Below, in pieces: positions 1 through 8,782 of a stretch of DNA of 64,000 nucleotides. The position numbers and the translations under genes were made by a program. This stretch comes from Bacteroidaceae bacterium (GTDB taxonomy: Bacteria > Bacteroidota > Bacteroidia > Bacteroidales > Bacteroidaceae). The notes beneath the pieces are model-generated. The model worked only from the letters and a program-made list of their open reading frames with translations, was not told the DNA's origin and made no database searches. Where the stretch lies: the NCBI GenBank assembly GCA_017541265.1, contig JAFXZK010000100.1:21119-85118 (forward strand), written 5' to 3'. The stretch's first letter is position 1. Each line of letters opens with the position of its first letter.

Positions 1-1045
1 AGGCTCGCAGGTGATGATAGCCATGCATCACATTATAGGAGGAGTCCGTGTCGATGTTGTAGGTGAAGACCTTGAAGGTGTCGGCATGGGCATACATGGT
101 ATCCTCCTGACTGTAGTCGATGGCCACAGCGCTGTCCGTTGCCATGACATAGCCCGTGATGTCCTCGTAATAGCAGTACTCGCCTGTGAACATGTTCTTG
201 TTGACGATGTCTGTATAGACGATATTGCCAAAGGCTTCGGCAGTAGCGACACTGTCGTTCCACACCACGCTGTCGGCCACAAGACGCTTGCCGTTGTTGG
301 TCAGGATGCTGCGGTTCAGCAGATGCGAATGCTTCGCCTGCGTGTCATAGTAGCCAAGCTCGGAATAGATATGGTTCTCTTCGTGCTCGATGTTGGAAGG
401 GCCGACGATATGGGCGATGGCTGTCTCTGTATTGTAATGGAGGGTGTCGGAGACAAGAATCGTTTCAGGCTTGGCAGGAGGAGCGGGGTTGACCATACGG
501 ACATTGTAGTTGAAGACCGCTTCGTGTGTTGTGGGGTTGTACTCGCCCCAGTCGCTGGTCAGCTCGTTGTCATGGTCAACGACACGTCCGCCCTCGAAGT
601 AATAGCCCAGCTCGTAGAGGCGGTCGTAGTCGAGGCTGTCGGAATAGATGGTCAGGGTGCCGTGCGTGAGCACCACATCATAGCGTGCCCTCGCCAGCTG
701 GTCGAGTCCGTTGTAATAGAGTACTTCGCTGTCGAGCAGGAGCGTGTCGCCTTGGTTCATGTGGACATGGCCGAAAGCGTCGAAAGAGTTGGTGGACTCG
801 TAGTAAAGGGCACTGTCGCAGTACATGAGCACGCCGTCGTGGCTGAACTGCACATTGCCCACCAGAACCTGTGCCGTCTTGGACAAGCGTTCGTCGAAGA
901 AGAGGCGGTCGGCATGCAGCAAATGCACCTTGCTGTCGGAAGGCGGCCGCTTTCCGGCAGTCTTGCGAACCGGTGTCACCGCCATGAGCAGGCAAAGGCA
1001 GAAGAACAGGGACGCACAGAGGATGTATAGCCGCTGACTCTTCAC
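1..1045 (-). CDS. OstA/LptA-like organic solvent tolerance protein, 3'-truncated by window edge
   Basis: The reading frame is open from a GTG at 1045 to the left edge (348 codons, no stop). A hydrophobic N-terminal segment (residues about 6-22) is a signal peptide or anchor. It is followed by repeated short beta-strand motifs such as ADRLFFDE, VLVGNVQF, YCDSALYY and AFGHVHMNQGDT, spaced as in the OstA/LptA beta-jellyroll that carries lipopolysaccharide across the periplasm. The GTG overlaps the TGA of the upstream SurA-like gene by four bases (GTGA), which supports translational coupling and this start. The linkage of PpiC-type isomerases to an OstA-like gene is a common Bacteroidales arrangement as I recall it. 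The role in LPS transport is inferred from family resemblance. The C-terminal part is outside the window. Confidence 0.85.
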   Translation of the reverse strand, partial: MKSQRLYILCASLFFCLCLLMAVTPVRKTAGKRPPSDSKVHLLHADRLFFDERLSKTAQVLVGNVQFSHDGVLMYCDSALYYESTNSFDAFGHVHMNQGDTLLLDSEVLYYNGLDQLARARYDVVLTHGTLTIYSDSLDYDRLYELGYYFEGGRVVDHDNELTSDWGEYNPTTHEAVFNYNVRMVNPAPPAKPETILVSDTLHYNTETAIAHIVGPSNIEHEENHIYSELGYYDTQAKHSHLLNRSILTNNGKRLVADSVVWNDSVATAEAFGNIVYTDIVNKNMFTGEYCYYEDITGYVMATDSAVAIDYSQEDTMYAHADTFKVFTYNIDTDSSYNVMHGYHHLRA

Positions 1046-2394
1046 TTTACCCAACCCTCATATTGGAAGTCGCAGTCCGTCCAGTCCGTATTGATGCGGA
1101 TGTAGGTACTCTGCTGTTTCTCATGTATCCACTTCAGGATGACCTCTTCTCCCTTTTTCTCCTGCACAATGTCTTTCAGCACCTGGAAGTCCTCGGTGAT
1201 GCTGGCACGGTGTGTCATGGAACGGTTCTTGAGGCGTGCAATGGCACAGACGGTCTTGCCCTTCGTGTTAATCATCGTAAAGGGCTTTGATATTTCGCCA
1301 ACCTCAAGTTTCTCCACCATGCGGGCCAAATCGGAAGAATAGTCCGACAGTTCGCTCATCTCGAAGCGTGTCGTGGTCTCGCCTGTTTCCTTGTTGTTGA
1401 ACAAGATGCCCCGGTTGTTGCGCGTGTCCTTGTCGTCGGAACCAAGGCGCACAGCATCCTCGAACGTAACCTTGCCACCCAGGATGTCAGCTTTCACGGA
1501 GTCGAGGACCACAAGGGCGCTGTCGATGTCGGCCTGTGCCACTTCGGGGCGCTTCAAGATGTGTCGGCACTTCATCTTGTCGCCGCGCTTTTCGATAAGC
1601 TGTATGATGTGGAAGCCGAACTCGCTCTGCGCTATCTTGCTCACCTTCTTGGTGTCTGTCAGGCCGAATGCCACACTGGCGAAGCCCGGGTCAAGCTCAC
1701 CTTTGCCCATGAAAGGCATCTCACCGCCCTGACGCGCAGAACCAGGATCCTCGCTGTAGAGGCGGGCCAAGGTTGCAAAAGATGTAGAACCGCTGTTGAC
1801 GCGCTCGGTATAGTCGCGCAGCAGAGCCTTGATGCGGTCTATCTCCGACTGCGGGATGCGCGGCTGCAAGACAAACAGCTGCACCTCCACCTGTGTTGGG
1901 ATAAGGGGCAGGCTGTCCTCCGGCAAGTCCTTGAAATAACGGCGCACCTCGGCAGGCGTCACCTTGACCTCTTCTGTCAGCTGTTCACGCATACGACGCG
2001 CCGTTAGCTCGTTCTTATACATGTCAAAGACTTCCTCGCGAATCTGCACCATCGGCATTTTCATATACTCCTCGAGTTTCTCCTTCGAACCGGCCATCAG
2101 GATTTTCTCGTTGATGTCCTGCTCGACATATTGGTTGACCTCGGCATCGGTGACGCTGATGCTGTCGATGACAGCCTGATGCAGGAATAGCTTCTGTATG
2201 GCGAGCTGTTCGGGGATGACGCAATAGGGGTTGCCCTTTATCTGCGAACCGTACTCCAAGCGGCGCTTCTCTATTTCGGAGCGGAGTATGGCTTCATCGC
2301 CGACAACCCACACCACTTCGTCTATGACATTCTTCTGCGCCATAGAGAGCAGGCTGCAGAGCAAGGCGAGGAGGCAGAGGGAATGGCGTTTCAT
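1042..2394 (-). CDS. SurA/PpiC-type periplasmic peptidylprolyl isomerase
   Basis: A 450-residue exported protein. It has a signal peptide (residues 1-19, ending SMAQ), a SurA-like N-terminal helical domain (about 20-150), a parvulin domain (about 170-270 with SEDPGSARQGGEMPFMGKG and FGFHIIQL) and a second, weaker parvulin-like unit from about 276. The family acts as chaperone and prolyl isomerase for outer-membrane proteins. The start is put at 2394 (MKRHSLCLL) rather than at 2421. The extra in-frame codons upstream (MMPIKPISP) are a translated nonamer repeat and would spoil the signal peptide. The gene lies 31 bp after another PpiC protein and overlaps the OstA-like gene, so the three are probably one envelope-biogenesis operon behind guaB. 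Confidence 0.92.
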   Translation of the reverse strand: MKRHSLCLLALLCSLLSMAQKNVIDEVVWVVGDEAILRSEIEKRRLEYGSQIKGNPYCVIPEQLAIQKLFLHQAVIDSISVTDAEVNQYVEQDINEKILMAGSKEKLEEYMKMPMVQIREEVFDMYKNELTARRMREQLTEEVKVTPAEVRRYFKDLPEDSLPLIPTQVEVQLFVLQPRIPQSEIDRIKALLRDYTERVNSGSTSFATLARLYSEDPGSARQGGEMPFMGKGELDPGFASVAFGLTDTKKVSKIAQSEFGFHIIQLIEKRGDKMKCRHILKRPEVAQADIDSALVVLDSVKADILGGKVTFEDAVRLGSDDKDTRNNRGILFNNKETGETTTRFEMSELSDYSSDLARMVEKLEVGEISKPFTMINTKGKTVCAIARLKNRSMTHRASITEDFQVLKDIVQEKKGEEVILKWIHEKQQSTYIRINTDWTDCDFQYEGWVK

Positions 2395-2397
2395 GGG

Positions 2398-2437
2398 GCT
2401 TATGGGCTTAATGGGCATCATGGGCTTAATGGGCGTT
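2398..2437. repeat. Nonamer tandem array (GCCCATAAG type)
   Basis: About four imperfect 9-bp copies (minus-strand consensus GCCCATAAG / GCCCATTAA) fill the gap between two peptidylprolyl isomerase genes and extend the downstream ORF in frame. The same nonamer family recurs near 11557 and 49122. Confidence 0.75.
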
Positions 2438-3850
2438 GACGGTGCTCAGCACCTCTTTGTCAATCTCGACGGTATAGCGTTTGCGCAGCTCTGCAACAAA
2501 CTCATCCTCTTTGAAGCGCTGGTAGTCGTTGACCACCTGATTGCTGACATCGGTCCATTCCGCAGGGCCTTTCTTGAGCACTTTGCCAAAGACTCCGACA
2601 TTGGGATAGCCCTTGACTGGTTTAAGCTCTGCCCCTTTCACCTTCAGAGCCAGGCGGTCGATGTTGCTGTTGTCGCCTTTCTTGAAGACACGACGCTCCA
2701 CACGAACCATGATGCTGTCCTTGTTGAAGGTCTCGCGGATGGTAGTCATCCACTTGTCCTGTGGCAGCTTCTTGACGAGCTTCTTCACGGCCTTGACATG
2801 GGCAGGCTGCTTGCAATAATAGACCATACCGCTGAAGTGAGGTTCGCTCCAGGCGTACTGATTTTTGTTCAGCTTGAAGTAATTGGCAAGAGCCAGCGTG
2901 TCCTTGGCAGAAGGCTCCCAGATGCGGCGGTTGCACTCCTCAAAGAGAAGCAGGCCGTCGTGGTATTCCTGCACCAGATACTTCAGTTCGCTGTCCTTGG
3001 CACAGAACTCCTCTGTCTTCTCGTCGAGGATTTGCTCAACCGTCTTCTGTCCGTCGCTCTGGGTGGCAAGGGAGTCGAGCACCTGCTGTGCGAGGTGGTT
3101 CTCAAGCCCTTGTCCGTCGAGGTACTTCATAATCATGTCGTGCAGCTCTTCGTAGCTTTCAAGGTCTTTCTTGCCCATAAGCTTGACGACATCGTAGCCA
3201 AAAGGCATGAGGAAAGGTTCGCTTATCTCGTTCACCTCGAGCGAGTAGGCAACATCCTCAAATTCCTTCACCAGCTGATTAGGACCTATCCAAGGCAGCA
3301 TGCCTCCACGGGCGGCAGAACCAAGGTCTTGCGACACCTGTTTTGCCAGTTCGGCGAAGTCGGCACCATCCTTCAATGCCTGATAGACGGAGTCAATCCT
3401 CGCCTTGGCTGCTGTGCGCTGTTCCTCTGTGGCATCCTGCGCCAGATGAATCAGGATGTGCGCAGGCTGCAACAGCTGCTTGCCTTCGAGACGGGCAACC
3501 ATACTGTCATAGTACGCACGACATTCCTTCTCCTTTGCTCCTTCGGGCACGAGGAGCGGACGAATCTGCTGGTCGCGGTACTGGCGGAACTCTTTCTGAT
3601 AGCTGGAAAGCGTATCGAGGTGGTCGTCGAGGGCGGCAAGCACCTTGAGCTTGTAATTCACGAAAAGCTCGGCATACTCCTCGACATTCTTCTTGTCGAT
3701 GACACCCTCGGAGTTGTTCTTGTTGTAGTTGTATTCGAACTCGCTGCGAGTGACGGGTGCGCCGTTGATGCGCATCACGATGGGATCTTCCTGTGCGGCA
3801 GCGGTCAGTGCGATGGCTGCCAGAGCAAAACTGATTATTGTCTTTTTCAT
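2426..3850 (-). CDS. PpiC-type periplasmic peptidylprolyl isomerase
   Basis: A 474-residue exported protein. The signal peptide is residues 1-19 (MKKTIISFALAAIALTAAA). Residues about 128-229 form a parvulin domain (AHILIHL, SQDLGSAARGGMLPWIG, FGYDVVKLMGKK). A long C-terminal part with weaker isomerase resemblance follows. It is expected to assist folding of exported and outer-membrane proteins. The start at 3850 is chosen because it opens a clean signal peptide. A longer ORF from 3907 would add a serine/tyrosine-rich extension (SEYSDYSEYSE) that is only the translation of a nonamer repeat. The gene lies 62 bp downstream of guaB and 31 bp upstream of the SurA-like gene, all on the minus strand. 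Confidence 0.92.
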   Translation of the reverse strand: MKKTIISFALAAIALTAAAQEDPIVMRINGAPVTRSEFEYNYNKNNSEGVIDKKNVEEYAELFVNYKLKVLAALDDHLDTLSSYQKEFRQYRDQQIRPLLVPEGAKEKECRAYYDSMVARLEGKQLLQPAHILIHLAQDATEEQRTAAKARIDSVYQALKDGADFAELAKQVSQDLGSAARGGMLPWIGPNQLVKEFEDVAYSLEVNEISEPFLMPFGYDVVKLMGKKDLESYEELHDMIMKYLDGQGLENHLAQQVLDSLATQSDGQKTVEQILDEKTEEFCAKDSELKYLVQEYHDGLLLFEECNRRIWEPSAKDTLALANYFKLNKNQYAWSEPHFSGMVYYCKQPAHVKAVKKLVKKLPQDKWMTTIRETFNKDSIMVRVERRVFKKGDNSNIDRLALKVKGAELKPVKGYPNVGVFGKVLKKGPAEWTDVSNQVVNDYQRFKEDEFVAELRKRYTVEIDKEVLSTVNAH

Positions 3851-3855
3851 TGTTT

Positions 3856-3907
3856 CTTGTTTTTCTGAGTATTCTGAGTATTCTGAATAATCTGAGTATT
3901 CCGACAA
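3856..3907. repeat. Nonamer tandem array (TTCTGAGTA type)
   Basis: Five imperfect 9-bp copies between guaB and the downstream peptidylprolyl isomerase gene. They would be translated as SEYSDYSEYSE if the longer start were used. The array resembles the one at 52858-52911 in unit length and in its TTCnGAnnA pattern. Confidence 0.75.
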
Positions 3908-3912
3908 TGGGG

Positions 3913-5436
<1,524 letters not shown>

Positions 5437-5519
5437 TTACCTACGACAGAGCGCATCGTATTTTTTCCTTTTATTAATATATTATGGAATAGAGGGGCGT
5501 GTTCTTTTGAGAAATTTAA

Positions 5520-5585
5520 CACGCCTAATCGGGCAACTAGGCACACCTAATTGGGCAAGTAGGCACGCCTAGTTGGGCTGAAACT
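5520..5585. repeat. 22-bp-period tandem array A1, three units
   Basis: Three consecutive 22-bp units (5520, 5542, 5564) built on CACGCCTAATTGGGCAA with dyads GCCTAA/TTGGGC and TAGGC/GCCTA. It sits between the divergent guaB and polyferredoxin promoters. The 324-bp gap (5392-5715) holds this array and two promoters and no other gene that I can support. Confidence 0.85.
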
Positions 5586-5650
5586 GCTGCGTCATTGGAC
5601 AATCATTCTCTGCTGTTCTGCCCTTTTTGCACTTTTTTGCGACAAATTAC

Positions 5651-5680
5651 TTGGAAGTTCACTTTTTTTTAGTACCTTTG
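5651..5680 (+). promoter_or_regulatory. Promoter of the polyferredoxin gene
   Basis: TTG at 5651 and TACCTTTG at 5673-5680, separated by 19 bp. This fits the Bacteroidetes -33/-7 pattern. The start codon is 35 bp downstream. Confidence 0.75.
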
Positions 5681-5715
5681 CCCCGAAAGATACACACTTA
5701 TAATCATTTTCAGTT

Positions 5716-7257
5716 ATGCTAAGAAAAATCCGTTTGACCCTTGCCATCCTCTTCTGGGTGCTTATTACCTGGCTCTTGGTTGACTTCACCGGTACGGCAC
5801 ACGCCTACTTAGGATGGATGGCAAAGATTCAGTTCATTCCGGCACTGCTGGCGCTGAACGTGGGGGCACTGCTCTTCGTCGTCGCACTGACGCTGCTGAT
5901 GGGGCGCATCTACTGCTCCGTCATCTGTCCACTGGGCGTGATGCAAGACGCCATCGCCTGGCTGCGGCGTAAAAAGAACAAGTACAGATACTCGCCCGCG
6001 AAGAACACGCTGCGCTACACAGTGCTCGTGCTGGCATGTGCGGCTTTGGCACTCAACGTGGCCTGGCTGGGCGGACTCATCTTCCCCTACAGCACATACG
6101 GACGCATCGTCTCGACCTGCGTCGCCCCCATTGTCAAGCTTGCAAACAACGGACTGGCAGCCATTGCAGAGCACTACGGCAGCTATGCCTTCTACGAAGT
6201 TGACGTCTGGCTGAAAAGCGTCAGTGCCCTCGTCGTGGCTCTGCTGACGTGGGGCATCATCACGGTGCTGGCTTGGAAGAATGGCCGCACCTGGTGCAAC
6301 ACCATCTGTCCCGTCGGCACGCTGCTCGGCCTCATCAGCAAACAGGCACGCCTCAAGATGGTCATCGATGCCGACAAGTGCAAAAACTGCCACAAGTGCG
6401 AACGCAACTGCAAGGCGGCCTGCATCGACCTCGACACACACACTGTCGATTATTCCCGCTGCGTCGTCTGCGGTAACTGCCTCGAAGATTGCAAGTTCGA
6501 TGCGATGCATTTTTGTAGCGCAAAATCCTCGCCGTTCACCCCTCCTCTGGAGGGGACGGGGGAGGCTGTCGGCCGCCGTGCCGCCCTTACCAGCGTGGCA
6601 TTGTTGGCCGGCACAGCCATCGCCAAGGCGCAGGCCAAGGTTGAGCCAAAGACCACCGACGGCGGATTTGCTGACATCATCAAGAAGGAAAAGCCAAAGC
6701 GCGAGAAGCTCATCACGCCTCCCGGCTCGCTCTCCATCCGCAACCTGCGCACCCATTGCACGGCGTGCCAGCTCTGCATCGATGCCTGCCCCAACAATGT
6801 CCTGCGCCCCAGCAGCAGCCTCGACCGCTTCATGCAGCCAGAGGTGAGCTACGAGCGCGGCTACTGCCGTCCCGAGTGCACCCGCTGTTCCGAGGTCTGC
6901 CCAACGTCCGCCATACAGCCCGTCACCGTAGAACAAAGGACAGCCATACAGGTGGGGCACGCCGTCTGGACGCGCGACCTCTGCGTCCCCGTCAAGGACG
7001 GCAAGCCCTGCGGACTCTGTGCCCGCAAGTGTCCGGCACAGGCCATACAGATGGTGCCGCTGCAGGCTGGCGTGCATCAGGATGGCTGGCGCTGGAAGGA
7101 TGCCGACGGGCAAGAGATACCGCGCGAGAAGGTGCTGCTCATCCCCGTCGTCAACGAAGAGAAGTGCATCGGCTGCGGCGCCTGTGAGAACCTCTGTCCG
7201 TCAAGCCCCATCAGCGCCATCTATGTGGAAGGACACGAAGTGCATAAGGAGATTTGA
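5716..7257 (+). CDS. Membrane polyferredoxin, NapH-like half fused to NapG-like ferredoxin half
   Basis: A 513-residue iron-sulphur protein. Residues 1-205 have about four membrane segments (5-25, 38-62, 100-125, 168-186) and two CxxxCP motifs (Cys67/71, Cys194/198), as in NapH-type quinol-oxidising subunits. Residues 222-260 carry two cysteine clusters (CKNCHKCERNC, CVVCGNCLEDC). Residues 272-284 are a translated palindromic element (SPFTPPLEGTGEA). Residues 286-303 (GRRAALTSVALLAGTAIA) look like a twin-arginine export segment. Four more clusters follow (CTACQLC, CRPECTRCSEVC, CGLCARKC, CIGCGACENLC). I infer that the C-terminal half is periplasmic and passes electrons onward, possibly to the Tat-exported reductase encoded 78 bp downstream. 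The electron acceptor is not shown by the sequence. Confidence 0.85.
   Translation: MLRKIRLTLAILFWVLITWLLVDFTGTAHAYLGWMAKIQFIPALLALNVGALLFVVALTLLMGRIYCSVICPLGVMQDAIAWLRRKKNKYRYSPAKNTLRYTVLVLACAALALNVAWLGGLIFPYSTYGRIVSTCVAPIVKLANNGLAAIAEHYGSYAFYEVDVWLKSVSALVVALLTWGIITVLAWKNGRTWCNTICPVGTLLGLISKQARLKMVIDADKCKNCHKCERNCKAACIDLDTHTVDYSRCVVCGNCLEDCKFDAMHFCSAKSSPFTPPLEGTGEAVGRRAALTSVALLAGTAIAKAQAKVEPKTTDGGFADIIKKEKPKREKLITPPGSLSIRNLRTHCTACQLCIDACPNNVLRPSSSLDRFMQPEVSYERGYCRPECTRCSEVCPTSAIQPVTVEQRTAIQVGHAVWTRDLCVPVKDGKPCGLCARKCPAQAIQMVPLQAGVHQDGWRWKDADGQEIPREKVLLIPVVNEEKCIGCGACENLCPSSPISAIYVEGHEVHKEI
6536..6568 (+). repeat. In-frame palindromic element, copy 1 (polyferredoxin)
   Basis: CCCCTCCTCTGGAGGGG hairpin with a G-rich tail (ACGGGGGAGGCTGTC), read through as PPLEGTGEAV in the linker between the two halves of the polyferredoxin. 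Confidence 0.75.
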
Positions 7258-7279
7258 CCCCCGCCTCTTAATTCAATTG

Positions 7280-7320
7280 TCGTAATAACGTAATTACGTC
7301 ATAACGAAATAACGAATAAT
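7280..7320. repeat. Octamer tandem array (TnATAACG type)
   Basis: About five 8-bp copies of TAATAACG / TAATTACG between the polyferredoxin and the aldo/keto reductase. The same octamer family occurs at 19871, 32866, 47592 and 63060. Confidence 0.75.
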
Positions 7321-7335
7321 TAAAAAAGAACCGTA

Positions 7336-8730
7336 ATGAAGAAATATATCAACAGGCGAGACTTCCTTAAAGTCTCAGGCACAACGGCAGCTACGGCAGC
7401 ACTGGCATCATGCGGTGTGCAAGGCGGCAGCACAGACGGCGAGGTGGACTACATGGGACACCACGAAGGTCCCGTCCCCACCGACAAGATGACCTACCGC
7501 GTCAACCCCAAGCAGGGCGACAAGGTCAGCATCCTTGGCTACGGCTGGATGCGACTGCCCAACACGAAGGATGCCGATGGCAAGGACGTGATAGACCAAG
7601 AACAGGTGAACCGCCTCTGCAAGTACGCCCTCGACCACGGCGTGAACTACTTCGACACATCGCCCGCCTATTGTCGCGGCAAGAGCGAGGAGTCGTTAGG
7701 CATCGCCCTCGAAGCCAGCGGCTATCCGCGCGACAAATACTTCATCGCCACCAAACTCTCGAACTTCTCGCCCTCGCAGTACAGCTTCGAGGAAGGCAAG
7801 GCAATGTTCGAGCGAAGCCTTCAGTTCCTGAAAACGGACTACATTGACTACCTGCTGCTGCACAGCATCGGCGGCGGAGGCATGGGACCAGTGCATCAGC
7901 GATACCTCGACAACGGCCTACTCGACTGGCTTATGGAACAGAGAGAGGCAGGACGCATCCGCAACCTCGGCTTTTCGTTCCACGGCGACGTGGCTGTCTT
8001 TGACTGGGCTTTGGCACACCACGACGAATACCATTGGGATTTCGTGCAGATACAGGCGAACTATGTGGACTGGGAGAATGAGAATGATAAGGGACGCTCC
8101 GGCAAGTACCTCTACGAGGAACTGGTGAAACGCAACATCCCCGTCGTCATCATGGAACCGCTACTCGGCGGACGCCTCTCGAAGGTGCCCGACCATGTGG
8201 TGGCGCACTTCAAGCAGCGCAAGCCGGAAGACAGTGTGGCCTCCTGGGCATTCCGTTACATCGGCTCTAAGCCTGCCGTGCTCACCGTACTGAGCGGCAT
8301 GACCTACATGGAGCATTTAGAGGACAACCTGCGCACATACTCTCCCCTCGAACCGCTCACCGAAGAGGAACAGGAATGGCTTGAGGAAGAGACGGCAACG
8401 CTCATCAAGAGCTATCCCACGATTGACTGCAACGACTGCAAGTACTGTATGCCCTGTCCGTATGGTCTCGACATTCCGGGCATCTTCGTACATTATAATA
8501 AATGTGTCAACACGGGCAACGTGCCGGAGAGCCAGCAGGCAGAGAACTACGCGAAGGCGCGCCGCGCCTTCCTCGTCGGCTACGACCGCAGCGTGCCCAA
8601 GCTCCGCCAAGCCGACCACTGCGTAGGCTGCCGCGAGTGTGTTCCCCACTGCCCACAGCAGCTCGACATCCCTCGCGAACTCCAGCGCGTGGACGCCTTC
8701 GTCGAGAAGCTCAAGCAAGGAACGCTATAA
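7336..8730 (+). CDS. Tat-exported aldo/keto reductase with C-terminal 4Fe-4S domain
   Basis: A 464-residue protein. It begins with a twin-arginine signal (NRRDFLKVSGTTAA) ending in a lipobox-like ALASC, so it is probably exported folded and perhaps lipid-anchored. Residues about 60-340 are an aldo/keto reductase barrel with the catalytic tetrad visible as Asp107 and Tyr112 (YFDTSPAY), Lys140 (IATKLS) and His176 (LLLHS). Residues about 370-450 are a ferredoxin-like tail with two clusters (CNDCKYCMPCP and CVGCRECVPHCP). Family members use iron-sulphur centres for electron transfer. The substrate is unknown. It follows the polyferredoxin, its likely electron donor, in the same direction with 78 bp between. 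A strong bidirectional terminator follows. Confidence 0.9.
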   Translation: MKKYINRRDFLKVSGTTAATAALASCGVQGGSTDGEVDYMGHHEGPVPTDKMTYRVNPKQGDKVSILGYGWMRLPNTKDADGKDVIDQEQVNRLCKYALDHGVNYFDTSPAYCRGKSEESLGIALEASGYPRDKYFIATKLSNFSPSQYSFEEGKAMFERSLQFLKTDYIDYLLLHSIGGGGMGPVHQRYLDNGLLDWLMEQREAGRIRNLGFSFHGDVAVFDWALAHHDEYHWDFVQIQANYVDWENENDKGRSGKYLYEELVKRNIPVVIMEPLLGGRLSKVPDHVVAHFKQRKPEDSVASWAFRYIGSKPAVLTVLSGMTYMEHLEDNLRTYSPLEPLTEEEQEWLEEETATLIKSYPTIDCNDCKYCMPCPYGLDIPGIFVHYNKCVNTGNVPESQQAENYAKARRAFLVGYDRSVPKLRQADHCVGCRECVPHCPQQLDIPRELQRVDAFVEKLKQGTL

Positions 8731-8739
8731 ACAAAAAAA

Positions 8740-8769
8740 GGCCCCCTTCCCGCGATTGGGAAGGGGGCC
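8740..8769. terminator. Bidirectional Rho-independent terminator
   Basis: Perfect GC-rich stem GGCCCCCTTCC / GGAAGGGGGCC with a short loop between convergent genes. Seven T follow on the minus strand (for the GH92 gene); the plus-strand T tract is weak. Confidence 0.9.
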
Positions 8770-8782
8770 TTTGTATGATGCC

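Noticed and set aside
11-1030. 339-codon plus-strand ORF
   Set aside because: It is antisense to the OstA-like gene, lacks family features, and the minus-strand frame encodes clear OstA-like strands coupled to the upstream gene.
2231-3868. 545-codon plus-strand ORF over the peptidylprolyl isomerase genes
   Set aside because: Mirror of well-supported minus-strand parvulin genes; its sequence is histidine/valine-rich shadow translation with no motif.
8740-8769. Terminator hairpins at 8740, 21055 and 22479 as members of the palindromic element family
   Set aside because: They share GC-rich arms but lack the G-rich tail, and each has a T run on a terminating strand, so ordinary terminators explain them.
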